From Colimorpha sp045576855 (GTDB lineage: Bacteria; Bacteroidota; Bacteroidia; Bacteroidales; P3): a stretch of DNA of 64,000 bases. The notes beneath the pieces were generated by a model. That model saw nothing but the letters and a program-made list of their open reading frames with translations. It was not told the DNA's origin and did no database searches. A program made the position numbers and the translations under genes. Numbering within the stretch: the stretch's first letter is position 1; each line of letters begins with the position of its first letter. This document shows positions 1-8,665 of the stretch, piece by piece. The stretch is from assembly GCA_045576855.1 (NCBI GenBank), contig JAZNHG010000054.1, positions 1 to 64,000 on the forward strand, given 5' to 3'.

Positions 1-252
1 GACGTTGTAGGCCGTCATGCCGTGCTCGCGGGCGATGGCGGTAAAGCCCTGAGCGACAGCCATGCGCATGGCGGCGGCGAGCTGCACCGACGCCTTGAAG
101 CGGTTGCGGCAGCGCATCTGCGCCTCGGTGCGGGGATTGCGAACATACTCTGGACGGCTGCGGAGGACCCAGATGCCGTTCCAGCGGTAGCCGACGGCGG
201 GCCCCAGCTTGCCGCTGAAGCCGCCCATGTAACTTCCATATTGTTTGGCCAT
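1..252 (-). CDS. DUF6266 family protein (partial, C-terminus outside window)
   Basis: The 84 visible residues begin MAKQYGSYMGGFSGKLGPAV and continue with a YRWNG box and an RNPRTEAQM box. That is the N-terminal signature of DUF6266, a family of about 200 residues found almost only in Bacteroidota and of unknown function. No signal peptide is present. The ATG at 252 is chosen because the family signature begins there; a longer overlapping frame does not match anything. The reading frame runs off the left edge of the window. Family assignment is by recognition of the motif; the role is unknown. Confidence 0.8.
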   Translation of the reverse strand, partial: MAKQYGSYMGGFSGKLGPAVGYRWNGIWVLRSRPEYVRNPRTEAQMRCRNRFKASVQLAAAMRMAVAQGFTAIAREHGMTAYNV

Positions 253-397
253 AGTGAATAGATTTTGGTTGGTGATACAAATGTTTTACTTCGGTGTAAC
301 AAGCGGACTGCAAGGGTATTACCAGGGGTCGGCGAGGTAGATGCGCCGCATGTACCACTAACCATAACGTAACATACGCCTAATTATTGCCTACTCG

Positions 398-452
398 GGT
401 AGGGGAGGAGTAGAGGAATGGTAGAGAGATAGTAGGCGATGAGTAGGAGAAT
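398..452 (-). repeat. 11-bp tandem array, subfamily B, five units
   Basis: Read on the minus strand, five consecutive 11-base units end in CTACT or CTACC (for example CATCGCCTACT, ATTCCTCTACT). They are followed by CGAGTAGGCAAT and, a little further on, by TACGTTATGG. The same unit count and the same right flank occur at 34503-34557, so the two are copies of one element whose units have diverged. The array lies between the DUF6266 gene and the signalling locus, which are transcribed divergently. Confidence 0.8.
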
Positions 453-532
453 GCTCTGCTTTGACCTCAGTTTGTGTGCCTTGCGGTGGGTGGTCTTGGC
501 CGCAGATGGCATAACGATGTTGTTTTTTTTGT

Positions 533-559
533 GCACGGATGGCACGGATGGGGCGGAGG
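533..559 (+). repeat. 9-bp tandem repeat, three units
   Basis: Two exact copies of GCACGGATG are followed by the degenerate copy GGGCGGAGG, with no gene around them. This is one of several 9-bp period repeats in the window. Confidence 0.6.
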
Positions 560-612
560 ATTCGCTCTACCCCAAGGATAGGGGAAATTCCCGGAGGGGA
601 CGATGGAGAGTA

Positions 613-634
613 GCCGGGGGTGCAAGCCCCCGGT
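613..634 (+). other. Strong GC stem-loop
   Basis: The arms CCGGGGG and CCCCCGG enclose the loop TGCAAG. No T-tract follows, so it is not a typical terminator. Its role is unknown; it lies in the same non-coding stretch as the 11-bp and 9-bp repeats. No convincing gene is seen between 253 and 1121. Confidence 0.5.
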
Positions 635-788
635 AGTGAGTCGCCCGACATTCCTCGCTTGTTTCCCCCATTAATGAAAAATAATATAAAACCCACTCAT
701 GCTCAAAACCGTTTACATCTCCCGATAATCGGCTTTTTGCTTTTTTATATCGTTGATTTTCTGTATTTTTATACTGGGCCTTATCTTT

Positions 789-822
789 TTTGGCGTCAGT
801 AATGAAAAAATGCGTATATTTG
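789..822 (+). promoter_or_regulatory. Bacteroidota-type promoter for the leader / signalling locus
   Basis: TTTG at 789-792 and TATATTTG at 815-822 match the -33 (TTTG) and -7 (TAnnTTTG) elements with a 22-base spacer. Transcription would start near 830, about 290 bases upstream of the first gene of the signalling locus. Confidence 0.55.
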
Positions 823-829
823 CAGCCGA

Positions 830-1067
830 ATTCGACGCGAGTTTCGTCGAGTTGCGAAGAAGCATTTGTATAGGTCCGACTTTTAAAGTTCGCCAAATTT
901 TAATCCAAAGGACTGCGATACTGATGCCTTGCTTCAGCCACTGTAATGGCCTTGTGCCACTGCATATTGGAGCATAGGATAAGGTTCAACGTTGGTTTTA
1001 TTTTGGAAAGGTGTTTGGCGATACCTAAAAGTCGTAGAACTAACAACACGAGTTCTATGCTTTTTTT
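830..1067 (+). ncRNA. Candidate leader RNA or attenuator
   Basis: The stretch begins just after a good promoter and ends in a terminator-like hairpin: nine base pairs (1033-1041 with 1051-1059), a 9-base loop, then C and seven T. A small hairpin (CGACG / CGTCG) lies near its 5' end. No open frame in it looks coding. It could be a free-standing RNA of about 240 bases or a 5' leader that attenuates the downstream operon. I do not recognise a known RNA family. Confidence 0.35.
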
Positions 1068-1121
1068 ATATGTATAACAGCCGACCACTGGGGACTCGGG
1101 AAGGACATAAACTGACACAGA

Positions 1122-2630
1122 ATGAGAATTATTACTGTGGGGCGTGCAAGCGACAACAACAAGGTTGTCGGCAGTGGTGAAGTGTCGTCGCACCATGCGT
1201 GCATTACAATCAACGACAACGGCACGGCTACCATCCGCGATGTGGGATCGCTCAACGGCACTTATGTGAACGGTCGCCGCATTGTGGGTGAGACATTGAT
1301 TACTCCCGGAGACCGTGTCCTGTTGGGCAAGACTCCGCTCGACCTGACGCAGCTATTGCCGATGGGCGGCGGTGGTGGCAACCGTATTACTGAATCCCAC
1401 AAGACTGTGATACGCAATGGCGGCAGCCAGACGGTCGCCGGCGGTGGAGGCGGTGGTGACCGCTTCACCGTGGGACGTGAGGATGGCAACGGCATCAGGA
1501 TGCCCTATCCCGAGGTGTCGTCGCACCATGCCGTGCTGGCTCGTGGAGTGCACGGTGAGGTGACGCTGACCGACACAAACTCGACCAATGGCACTTGGGT
1601 GAACGGACGGCGGGTGACCAGCGCGGTGCTGCATAGGGGTGACCGCGTGATGCTGGCCAACAAGTATCCGTTGGACTGGGAGCGCTACATGCCGCCCGTT
1701 GGAGGCTCGCGACGTGTCAGTGGCGGCCTTGTCGCCGGCATTGCTGCTGCGGTGCTGGTGGTGGTGGCGGCGGTCGGTTTTTTCCTGTTCCATAACCCCA
1801 CGTTGAGCGAGAGCCAGATTTACGACAAGTACAACACCGCAGTGGCGTTGGTTATCAACCAATACGGCTATCATGTTTTGGTGGATGGCGGTCAGGATGT
1901 CACCCCCATTCTTTTCAACGGTGCCACATCGGTAAATGTGCAGAACGGCAACCTGGTGCCGTCAATTTCGGTGACGGGTACTGGTTTCTTCATCTCGGAC
2001 GACGGCAAGGTGGCCACCAACCTGCATGTGGCGCGGCCATGGCTGTTCGACACCAAGACATCCACCGCACTGGCCGAGTATGCTCGTCAGTCACTGGCCA
2101 GGGCAGGTCTGATCACTTATGTCTCGCAAGTGAAGGTAGTGGGCGTGTCGATGGGCATGGGCGTGATACCCAACGGTTTGCCTGTCAGTGAGGCCAATAT
2201 TACCTCCTGTCGCGAATACCGTGGTCATGAGGACACGGAGAAGGATGTGGCCATACTGCAGACCGAGACACACACGCTGCCCAACAAGGTGGAGACATGG
2301 GTGGATCCGGCCAAGGCCAACCTCAACGACGACGCCTTGAAGCCGGGCAACGAGATCTACACCATCGGTTATCCCGCGGGTGTCTCGGACGTGGGTGTCA
2401 CCAAATCGGACATGGTGCTGCACAACCAGATACAGAACGGCACGGTCACGCAGGTGCGCGACCAGAATTCGTTCGGACACAATGCCGCTTCGACCCATGG
2501 CGCCAGCGGGTCGCCGATGTTCGACAACAAAGGGTGCCTGATTGGGGTTCTCAACGCCGGTATGGACGGCACGCAGGGCTTCAACACCGGTATAAAAGCA
2601 AAATGTTTGATTGATTTATTGAATAATTAA
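1122..2630 (+). CDS. Double-FHA, membrane-anchored trypsin-like serine protease
   Basis: 502 residues in four parts: FHA domain 1 (about 1-78, with SSHHA and SLNGTYVNG), a Gly-rich linker, FHA domain 2 (about 114-188, with SSHHAV and STNGTWVNG), one membrane helix (about 203-224), and a trypsin/HtrA-like domain (about 285-500). The catalytic triad is visible: H302 in NLHVARPW, D375 in KDVAIL and S462 in GASGSP. FHA domains bind phosphothreonine, so the N-terminus should be cytosolic and the protease periplasmic. Inference: phosphorylation inside the cell recruits or controls a protease outside it. First gene of the signalling locus. Confidence 0.85.
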   Translation: MRIITVGRASDNNKVVGSGEVSSHHACITINDNGTATIRDVGSLNGTYVNGRRIVGETLITPGDRVLLGKTPLDLTQLLPMGGGGGNRITESHKTVIRNGGSQTVAGGGGGGDRFTVGREDGNGIRMPYPEVSSHHAVLARGVHGEVTLTDTNSTNGTWVNGRRVTSAVLHRGDRVMLANKYPLDWERYMPPVGGSRRVSGGLVAGIAAAVLVVVAAVGFFLFHNPTLSESQIYDKYNTAVALVINQYGYHVLVDGGQDVTPILFNGATSVNVQNGNLVPSISVTGTGFFISDDGKVATNLHVARPWLFDTKTSTALAEYARQSLARAGLITYVSQVKVVGVSMGMGVIPNGLPVSEANITSCREYRGHEDTEKDVAILQTETHTLPNKVETWVDPAKANLNDDALKPGNEIYTIGYPAGVSDVGVTKSDMVLHNQIQNGTVTQVRDQNSFGHNAASTHGASGSPMFDNKGCLIGVLNAGMDGTQGFNTGIKAKCLIDLLNN

Positions 2631-2649
2631 CAATTAATACATATATATT

Positions 2650-3396
2650 ATGCGTTGCAAAAATTGTGGATGGCCTAACAAGCCCAATGTAGACAAATGC
2701 GTCAAGTGCGGCGAACCCCTGGTCAACGACCCGGTGTCCCAATTCAATCCCACGGCTCCCATTAACGACAAGGGGCCAGAAGCCTCGAACCTGAAGAAAA
2801 CGGTCATCGAACCGGGTGGTGGCGGCTACGTGAACAATCCCATTTCTGGCACGACTCCAATTGGAGGTGACAAAGCAGCCTCCACGGTACCCATCAATGG
2901 CGGCGAGAGCACCTGCGCCAAGTGTGGCTACCCGTTGCGTCCCGGCGTGTCCAAGTGCCCCAACTGCAACACGCCTGTCAGCGGCACGACTCCCACTATG
3001 CCCATCAACAACGAGCCAGTCAACCCGGCGCCATCCCCCCAGCCCAACCACCATCCTGCCCCCAAGCGTCCGACCACTATCAACCCCTACTTGATGGACA
3101 TGGACCCCACGCCTATGTGCAGCCTGAAACCCATCAAGAAGGTGGGGGAGAGGCGCGAACCTGTGGTGCAGGAGTATGATGGAAAGGAAATAGTGCTGAA
3201 TCGCGAGAACACCGACCCCGACAACGGCTCCATCACCTCGCGCGAGCAAGCTCAGCTTACCTTCAAGGACGGTGTGTGGTACATCGAAGACCGTAGCGAA
3301 CAGAAGACCACTTTCGTGCGTGCCATTCGTCCCACCGAGCTGTGCGACGGCGACATCGTGCTGCTGGGCAACCGTATGTTCGAGTTCCATAGTTAA
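2650..3396 (+). CDS. Zinc-ribbon protein with C-terminal degenerate FHA domain
   Basis: 248 residues, no signal peptide or membrane helix, so probably cytosolic. Two zinc ribbons are visible: C3/C6/C17/C20 and C89/C92/C103/C106, separated by a Pro/Thr/Asn-rich linker. The last 70 or so residues resemble an FHA fold (LNREN, SITSREQ, GDIVLLGNRMFEF), but the usual Ser-x-x-His is SREQ and the NG-T-x-VNG box is missing. It may therefore not bind phosphothreonine in the usual way. It sits 19 bases after the protease gene and 17 before the first kinase, so an adaptor role is likely but inferred. Confidence 0.7.
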   Translation: MRCKNCGWPNKPNVDKCVKCGEPLVNDPVSQFNPTAPINDKGPEASNLKKTVIEPGGGGYVNNPISGTTPIGGDKAASTVPINGGESTCAKCGYPLRPGVSKCPNCNTPVSGTTPTMPINNEPVNPAPSPQPNHHPAPKRPTTINPYLMDMDPTPMCSLKPIKKVGERREPVVQEYDGKEIVLNRENTDPDNGSITSREQAQLTFKDGVWYIEDRSEQKTTFVRAIRPTELCDGDIVLLGNRMFEFHS

Positions 3397-3413
3397 ATAC
3401 CAAAGCGAGTTCT

Positions 3414-4721
3414 ATGGCCGACCGATGTGATTTTCGCCCCGGCGACATCATAGATAGCCAGTACCGTGTCGAACGAGTCCTCGGCGAGGGTTCGTTTGGC
3501 AAGGTGTTTTCCGTCATTGCGTCCGACGGTGGGCGACAAGCCTTGAAATTGTTGAAACTGTGGGAGGTGCATCCAGACATCAGAGAGGGTCTGGTTCACC
3601 GCTTCGATATGGAGTTCGAGACCAGCCGTATTGAGAGCAAGTATCTCGTGCATAGTTTCTATCATGGCTATGTGCAGGGCAACCCCTACATGGTTATGGA
3701 GTTTTGCCCAGGAGGCGATCTCTTTTCTCACATGACGAGAGGCGACCTTGACTTGAGCCGCGTCGCCACGCATACCCTGTTGGGTATGCGCGATCTGCAT
3801 GTCAGGGGCAAGGTGCACCGCGATTTGAAGCCGGAGAACGTGCTGCAGAAAGCCGACGGCTGCTTTGCATTGACCGACTTCGGCATTTGTGGCGACCGAA
3901 ACAAACGCATGACCGAACGCAATATTATGGGTCGTCCGAGCCAGATTTTCGGCACCTATGCCTACATGCCGCCGGAACAGCTTTTGCAGCACCGCGACGC
4001 GACGGTGTTGCCCACCACCGATATTTTCTCGTTCGGTGTGATGATGTACCAGATGCTCACCCAGGGACAACTTCCCTTCGGACCGCTCGACGGGGAAGGC
4101 GACCTGCCGTCCTACATACGCCGAGGCAAAGCGGGCGAATGGGATCAAGAGCCAATAAGATATATCGACAATGGCGTGTGGCTGGGCCTCATCGAGGGTT
4201 GTCTCAGACCCGACTTTCGGCAGCGCTTGCAGAACTGCGACGAGGTGCTGGCTTATGTGCCGGGCCAGGGCGAGGGATTCCAGAAGGATGTCGGCGAGCA
4301 GAACGGGGTGACACCCGACTATCAGACCTTCGGTGTCAATGGCATATTGCTACGCGTGATGCAGGGCGAGGAGTTCGGCATGGTCTATTATCTGGACAAT
4401 CTGTTGCAGGGCAACTGCTCGGTGTTGCGTGTGGGACGTCGCGACTACTCGGTCAAGAACGACATCGCCATCAGGGAGGAAGATAGTTGCTACGTGTCGC
4501 GCTACCACTGCACCTTGGAACTGGACTACGACCGGGGCTGCTGGGTGATACGCGATGGCCAGTGGCGCATGCCCACCGCCACGGTGGGCGTCGGTAGTTG
4601 GCACCGCTCTACCAATGGCACCTACGTGAACTCGCAGGAGGTGAACGAGGTGGGAATTCCAATCAAACCCGGTGACATCATTTCCATCGGTGACGTCAAG
4701 TTACGAGCGGAAGCGTATTGA
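3414..4721 (+). CDS. Cytosolic Ser/Thr protein kinase with C-terminal FHA domain
   Basis: 435 residues. The kinase domain (about 17-290) has the glycine loop GEGSFGKV, the ATP-binding K45, the catalytic HRD with D137 followed by LKPEN, the metal-binding DFG at D155, and an APE-like MPPEQ. The FHA domain (about 316-430) has VSRYH and RSTNGTYVN. No membrane helix is seen. It is the only one of the three kinases in the locus with the classic HRD arginine, so it probably needs activation-loop phosphorylation. The attached FHA domain suggests it can bind its own or a partner's phosphothreonine. Confidence 0.9.
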   Translation: MADRCDFRPGDIIDSQYRVERVLGEGSFGKVFSVIASDGGRQALKLLKLWEVHPDIREGLVHRFDMEFETSRIESKYLVHSFYHGYVQGNPYMVMEFCPGGDLFSHMTRGDLDLSRVATHTLLGMRDLHVRGKVHRDLKPENVLQKADGCFALTDFGICGDRNKRMTERNIMGRPSQIFGTYAYMPPEQLLQHRDATVLPTTDIFSFGVMMYQMLTQGQLPFGPLDGEGDLPSYIRRGKAGEWDQEPIRYIDNGVWLGLIEGCLRPDFRQRLQNCDEVLAYVPGQGEGFQKDVGEQNGVTPDYQTFGVNGILLRVMQGEEFGMVYYLDNLLQGNCSVLRVGRRDYSVKNDIAIREEDSCYVSRYHCTLELDYDRGCWVIRDGQWRMPTATVGVGSWHRSTNGTYVNSQEVNEVGIPIKPGDIISIGDVKLRAEAY

Positions 4722-4753
4722 TTGCATTATTGTAACATCATTAATTATCCAAT

Positions 4754-6286
4754 ATGGCAAATACCAGTAATAACTATAAAAAGACCTTGATGGGTTCTGT
4801 TGGAGCCGGTGTGGGTGCTGTGTTCAACCCCGGCGACCGCACTTACTACATACTGGAGCACAAGGTGTCGACCCGATACCATAAGGCGGGCGAGTGGCAG
4901 GAGATTATCGTTGACCAAATTGAACTGGGACGTGATCCGAGTTGTCAAGTGCGCTTCGACGAGCAGTTCGACACGGTGTCGCGCAAACATGCCGCCATCG
5001 TGCGTGACGGGGAAAACTGGAAACTGATTCAGCTGTCGAAGACCAACACCACTTTTCTGAACGGACATCCCGTCAAGGAGGAATGGTATCTGCAGAATGG
5101 TGATGAGATCCAGTTGAGTGTCAATGGACCCAAGTTGGGATTTATCGTGCCTTCGGGCAACAAGTCAACGGTGGGTTCGATTGGGCTTTCGCGTCGTTTG
5201 AGCCTCTTCCGCCAACAAGCCTTACGTCCCTACCGTGTTGTGCTCTGGATACTGGCATTGTTGTTGTTGTTGGCCATCGGTCTGGGTGGCTTCTTCATTT
5301 GGAAGGGTCACAAAGAGAATACCCTACTGAAGCAGAATAGCGAACAGAAAATGAAGGAATACGAGCAGATGCTCATCGATAGCGAGAAGCGACATCAGCA
5401 GGAACTTGACTCACTGGCCGGACGCTACCGTTCGCTGGAGGACGACATGCGCAAGATTAAGAAGTCGGCCACCCAGACGGCACGTCCACCGCGAGTGAAA
5501 CAGGACGTCGATACAAGTAGGATGAAGGGGGCCTCCGAAGGCGGCGAGGCCTATGTCAGGGAACTGCTTTCGAACGCCTATTTTGTGATGCCGGTGAGTT
5601 ATAAAATATCATTGTCGGACGGCACCGAGGTTGTGCTGTCAGCTGGTGAGAAGGTGGCCATGGGTGACGATTCACTGACGGTTCCACTAGTGTCGGGTAC
5701 GGGATTTCTGCTCAACAATGGAGTGTTTGTCACCACACGCAAGATGATCGACCCCTGGCTGATGAACAACGACAGCCTCTTTATCTTCATGAATTTAATG
5801 AGCAATGCAGGAGCGACCATCGAGGCTACACTTTATTGCCAGTCGTCGAGTGGCGACGAGTTCACCATATCGACCGACCGCTTCACATGCAACCGCAGCG
5901 GTGATGTGGTGGAAATGACCGATGACGGTATTTCGTACACCAATGCCGAGTACGACTATCGCTCATACGCCTATGCACGTGTCGAGCTGTCGGGCGGTCT
6001 GTCCTATTCCAGTTCTTATCGTCCACGCGAGGGCGAGTCGCTTTTGCTGATGGGCTATACCGACGGACTGGATTCCATGGTCGGAGTGACCGAGGCGGCT
6101 GTCGACGGCATTCATGAGAACTATTTCGTCTTCAGCTACGCGGACAAGGACGTCAACCAGTTGACACTGGGCAGTCTGTTGATAGCGGTCGTGAATGGCG
6201 AGGCTCGTGTGATTGGTATGTTGAAGGGAGTGGCTCCCGAAAAGGGCATGGGTCTTGCATTCCCCATCTCTCTGATGGGCTTTTGA
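4754..6286 (+). CDS. FHA - membrane helix - coiled coil - inactive trypsin-like protein
   Basis: 510 residues with the same plan as the first gene: FHA domain (about 35-130, SRKHAA and TTFLNG), membrane helix (about 157-183), a charged coiled coil (about 190-245), then a trypsin-like fold (about 280-510). The start of that fold, VSGTGFLLNNG, aligns with TGTGFFISDDG of the active protease. However, the catalytic His position reads Lys (TTRKMIDPW against TNLHVARPW), and the GASGSP serine is replaced in LTLGSLL. It is therefore probably a pseudo-protease, perhaps a scaffold or decoy partner. Paralogy is inferred from architecture and these alignments. Confidence 0.75.
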   Translation: MANTSNNYKKTLMGSVGAGVGAVFNPGDRTYYILEHKVSTRYHKAGEWQEIIVDQIELGRDPSCQVRFDEQFDTVSRKHAAIVRDGENWKLIQLSKTNTTFLNGHPVKEEWYLQNGDEIQLSVNGPKLGFIVPSGNKSTVGSIGLSRRLSLFRQQALRPYRVVLWILALLLLLAIGLGGFFIWKGHKENTLLKQNSEQKMKEYEQMLIDSEKRHQQELDSLAGRYRSLEDDMRKIKKSATQTARPPRVKQDVDTSRMKGASEGGEAYVRELLSNAYFVMPVSYKISLSDGTEVVLSAGEKVAMGDDSLTVPLVSGTGFLLNNGVFVTTRKMIDPWLMNNDSLFIFMNLMSNAGATIEATLYCQSSSGDEFTISTDRFTCNRSGDVVEMTDDGISYTNAEYDYRSYAYARVELSGGLSYSSSYRPREGESLLLMGYTDGLDSMVGVTEAAVDGIHENYFVFSYADKDVNQLTLGSLLIAVVNGEARVIGMLKGVAPEKGMGLAFPISLMGF

Positions 6287-6305
6287 AAGTAAAAAAACAA
6301 TTAAT

Positions 6306-7223
6306 ATGGATATGAAAGGAATAGCAACAATAGCAGTGCTTCTGTCTCTGTGCGGAGCAGTCAATGCCCAAAAGCCTGATTCCTACCTTGACGTGGCCAG
6401 CCGCCAGTTTACGGGTTCTGTGTTGAATGAATTAATGGCCAGCGCTTTGGGTGACGGTATTCTGATAATGCGGCGCAGCTATGAGTTGGTTGACACCACC
6501 AATGGAGACCGGTATGGCTGGAACGGCGCCAAGGAATTCAGTGTCGTGATGTCGCTTGGAGTCAGCACTGACCGTGGCATTGTGGCCACCGGCAAATTTG
6601 TGTCGCCGTGGGACAGCGATCCTAACTTCAAGCCGTTTAGCGGTCAGCAGTATAAACCCTCGCCGCTTGATGCGACGCTTCGCCCAATGCATCAGAACGA
6701 GGAAGAAAGTATTGATCTGGAAGTGGATGCCGACAGACGCATCAATACCATAGGGGAGAAACTCTATTTAATAGCCTCTTATCGTCCTGGCTTTGCTCTT
6801 GATACTACTTCGGGACTCAAGGAAGGTTTGCTGGTGGTCGTCTCGGTATCCACTGATGCAAACGGCACCCTCAAGGAGGATTATCAGTATAGTTTTTCGA
6901 GAGCAAAACTGACGGTGAACGCCGACACTTCGGTCTACGACGTGGCACAGCCCCGCCTACAGGGCCGCACGGTGATTGGCGGTCTTTTAATCACCCCCGA
7001 GATAGCACTGGGTGCCATTAATTTCAAGGTGGTGGCTCTGATGCAACAACTCGGAGAACGATGGGTGCTCACATGCCCGGATGTGAATCCGGAACTCCAG
7101 AAGGAAAACACACCTACCCCCAATCCCAAACTAACAAGAAAGTATGACAGGAGAAGAAGGGAAAGAAGGATAAGAAGAAATACGACAACGAATAGCATTT
7201 CCTTAACTCAAACAAAAAATTAA
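6306..7223 (+). CDS. Exported protein of unknown function, with suspect C-terminal tail
   Basis: 305 residues as read, starting with a signal peptide that ends ...CGAVNA-QKPD. I recognise no family. The last 30 residues are unusual: a tract with many Arg codons AGA/AGG, which are otherwise rare in this locus. Read one frame over, the same bases give a Lys-rich tail (QEKKGKKDKKKYDNE) ending at a TAG at 7193-7195, 28 bases before the next gene. In the frame as given the stop touches the next ATG. A single-base indel near 7150 would explain this. Probably periplasmic. Confidence 0.65.
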   Translation: MDMKGIATIAVLLSLCGAVNAQKPDSYLDVASRQFTGSVLNELMASALGDGILIMRRSYELVDTTNGDRYGWNGAKEFSVVMSLGVSTDRGIVATGKFVSPWDSDPNFKPFSGQQYKPSPLDATLRPMHQNEEESIDLEVDADRRINTIGEKLYLIASYRPGFALDTTSGLKEGLLVVVSVSTDANGTLKEDYQYSFSRAKLTVNADTSVYDVAQPRLQGRTVIGGLLITPEIALGAINFKVVALMQQLGERWVLTCPDVNPELQKENTPTPNPKLTRKYDRRRRERRIRRNTTTNSISLTQTKN

Positions 7224-8663
7224 ATGGGAACGATAACATTCAGAATGGCTGCGAAGACTGACGTAGGAAGGGTTCGCACAAACAATGAGGATAATTTTCA
7301 GGTGGCCAGCGACCTGACGATGGCAACGATGGGTTGGACCAATAACAGGGTCTGCGAATTGGGCAGCAAGGGAACCCTTCTTGTGGTGGCCGACGGTATG
7401 GGAGGAATGAATGCTGGAGAGGTGGCGTCAGAGATAGCTATTGCAAGTGTGCGTGAACAGTTTGCCACTGACAGGCTTACCTCCGAAGTGATGAGTGACG
7501 ACCAGTCCATTGAGTTTTTCATGGACAGTGCTATCACGATTGCCGACAACCGCATCAAGGAGGAAGCCAAACTTCGGCCCGAGACACGAGGTATGGGGAC
7601 CACCATCGTCATTGGTTGGCTTCTGGACAAGAAACTTTATGTCAGTTGGTGTGGCGACAGTCGAGCCTATATTTTCAACCCTGTGAATGGGTTGAGGCAG
7701 ATTTCCAAGGACCACTCATACGTCCAGGATTTGGTCGACAGCGGCCGTTTGAGACCCGAGGATGCCTTCGATTTTCCTGAAAGCAACATCATCACCCGTT
7801 GTCTTTCTGACTCGACGACGCGTGCCATCCCCGACCATCTGGCTGTCCCTTGCGAGGTATGTGACGGAGACATCATACTCCTGTGCACCGACGGTTTATG
7901 TGGCCTTCTTCGCGATGAGGAGACAGCTTCCATCCTTTCGGCCTATACGGACGACATGGACGCTGCGGTGTCAGCTCTGATAGAAGGCGCCTGCAATGCC
8001 GGAGGTAGCGACAACGTGACGGTATGCCTGTGCCAGATACTCTCTGGAGGTGCGGTAGCCAAGCCATCTGTCTACAATCAGCCTGCCAAAGTCAACTCCA
8101 TCTGTACCACTATTCCTCCCGAAGAACCTTCCAAGAGAAGGAATATCAAACTATGGGTTGTGGGAGTCATTGTTGCTGTTGTTGCCATCTTTGCTTTCGT
8201 CATCGCCTACGGTTTCAACCATTGGTGGATGAAATCCAAACAGCCGGCCGTGGACAATACTGCCGTAATGCAGACGGATACATGTCAAAATGATGGATCA
8301 CAGGAAAATACGGGAAGTGCTGTTGTCGGCAGTATCAATGATGCCTCGGGAGTGGGAATAAATTCTGACGAGAATGTATTTAAAGGCTTGGACAATAAGA
8401 AAAGCAAACGAGAGACCAAGGCGGATAAAACCAAACAAAACCCGGATGTGAAATCAGATAATATGGAGGAAGGTTCGGAAAGCGCCGCCGGGACTCAGCA
8501 GGAATCCAAAGACAATGCACAAGAAACAGGTGCCAAAGGAGGTCTGACATTGAATAATCCAAATAAAACCCCGGACGAAAGCAGATACACTCCGGCTACG
8601 GAAGGAGAGAAGAAAGCTGTTGAGGACAATATAATCAACAAAAAAGACCAACAATCGGAATAG
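7224..8663 (+). CDS. PP2C-family Ser/Thr phosphatase with membrane helix
   Basis: 479 residues. The PP2C/Stp domain (about 1-265) carries the metal-binding motifs NNEDN (D23), VADGMGG (D57), GDSRAY, CTDGL and GGSDNVT (D263). A membrane helix follows (about 307-333), then a hydrophilic, Lys/Glu/Asn-rich tail of about 145 residues that should lie in the periplasm. It would reverse the phosphorylation made by the three kinases of the locus. Two bases separate it from the next FHA gene, so the two are surely co-transcribed. Confidence 0.9.
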   Translation: MGTITFRMAAKTDVGRVRTNNEDNFQVASDLTMATMGWTNNRVCELGSKGTLLVVADGMGGMNAGEVASEIAIASVREQFATDRLTSEVMSDDQSIEFFMDSAITIADNRIKEEAKLRPETRGMGTTIVIGWLLDKKLYVSWCGDSRAYIFNPVNGLRQISKDHSYVQDLVDSGRLRPEDAFDFPESNIITRCLSDSTTRAIPDHLAVPCEVCDGDIILLCTDGLCGLLRDEETASILSAYTDDMDAAVSALIEGACNAGGSDNVTVCLCQILSGGAVAKPSVYNQPAKVNSICTTIPPEEPSKRRNIKLWVVGVIVAVVAIFAFVIAYGFNHWWMKSKQPAVDNTAVMQTDTCQNDGSQENTGSAVVGSINDASGVGINSDENVFKGLDNKKSKRETKADKTKQNPDVKSDNMEEGSESAAGTQQESKDNAQETGAKGGLTLNNPNKTPDESRYTPATEGEKKAVEDNIINKKDQQSE

Positions 8664-8665
8664 CC

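Noticed and set aside
439..1055. Several short open frames between the DUF6266 gene and the signalling locus
   Set aside because: None has a recognisable motif, plausible start context or coding-like composition; the stretch holds repeats and a putative leader instead.
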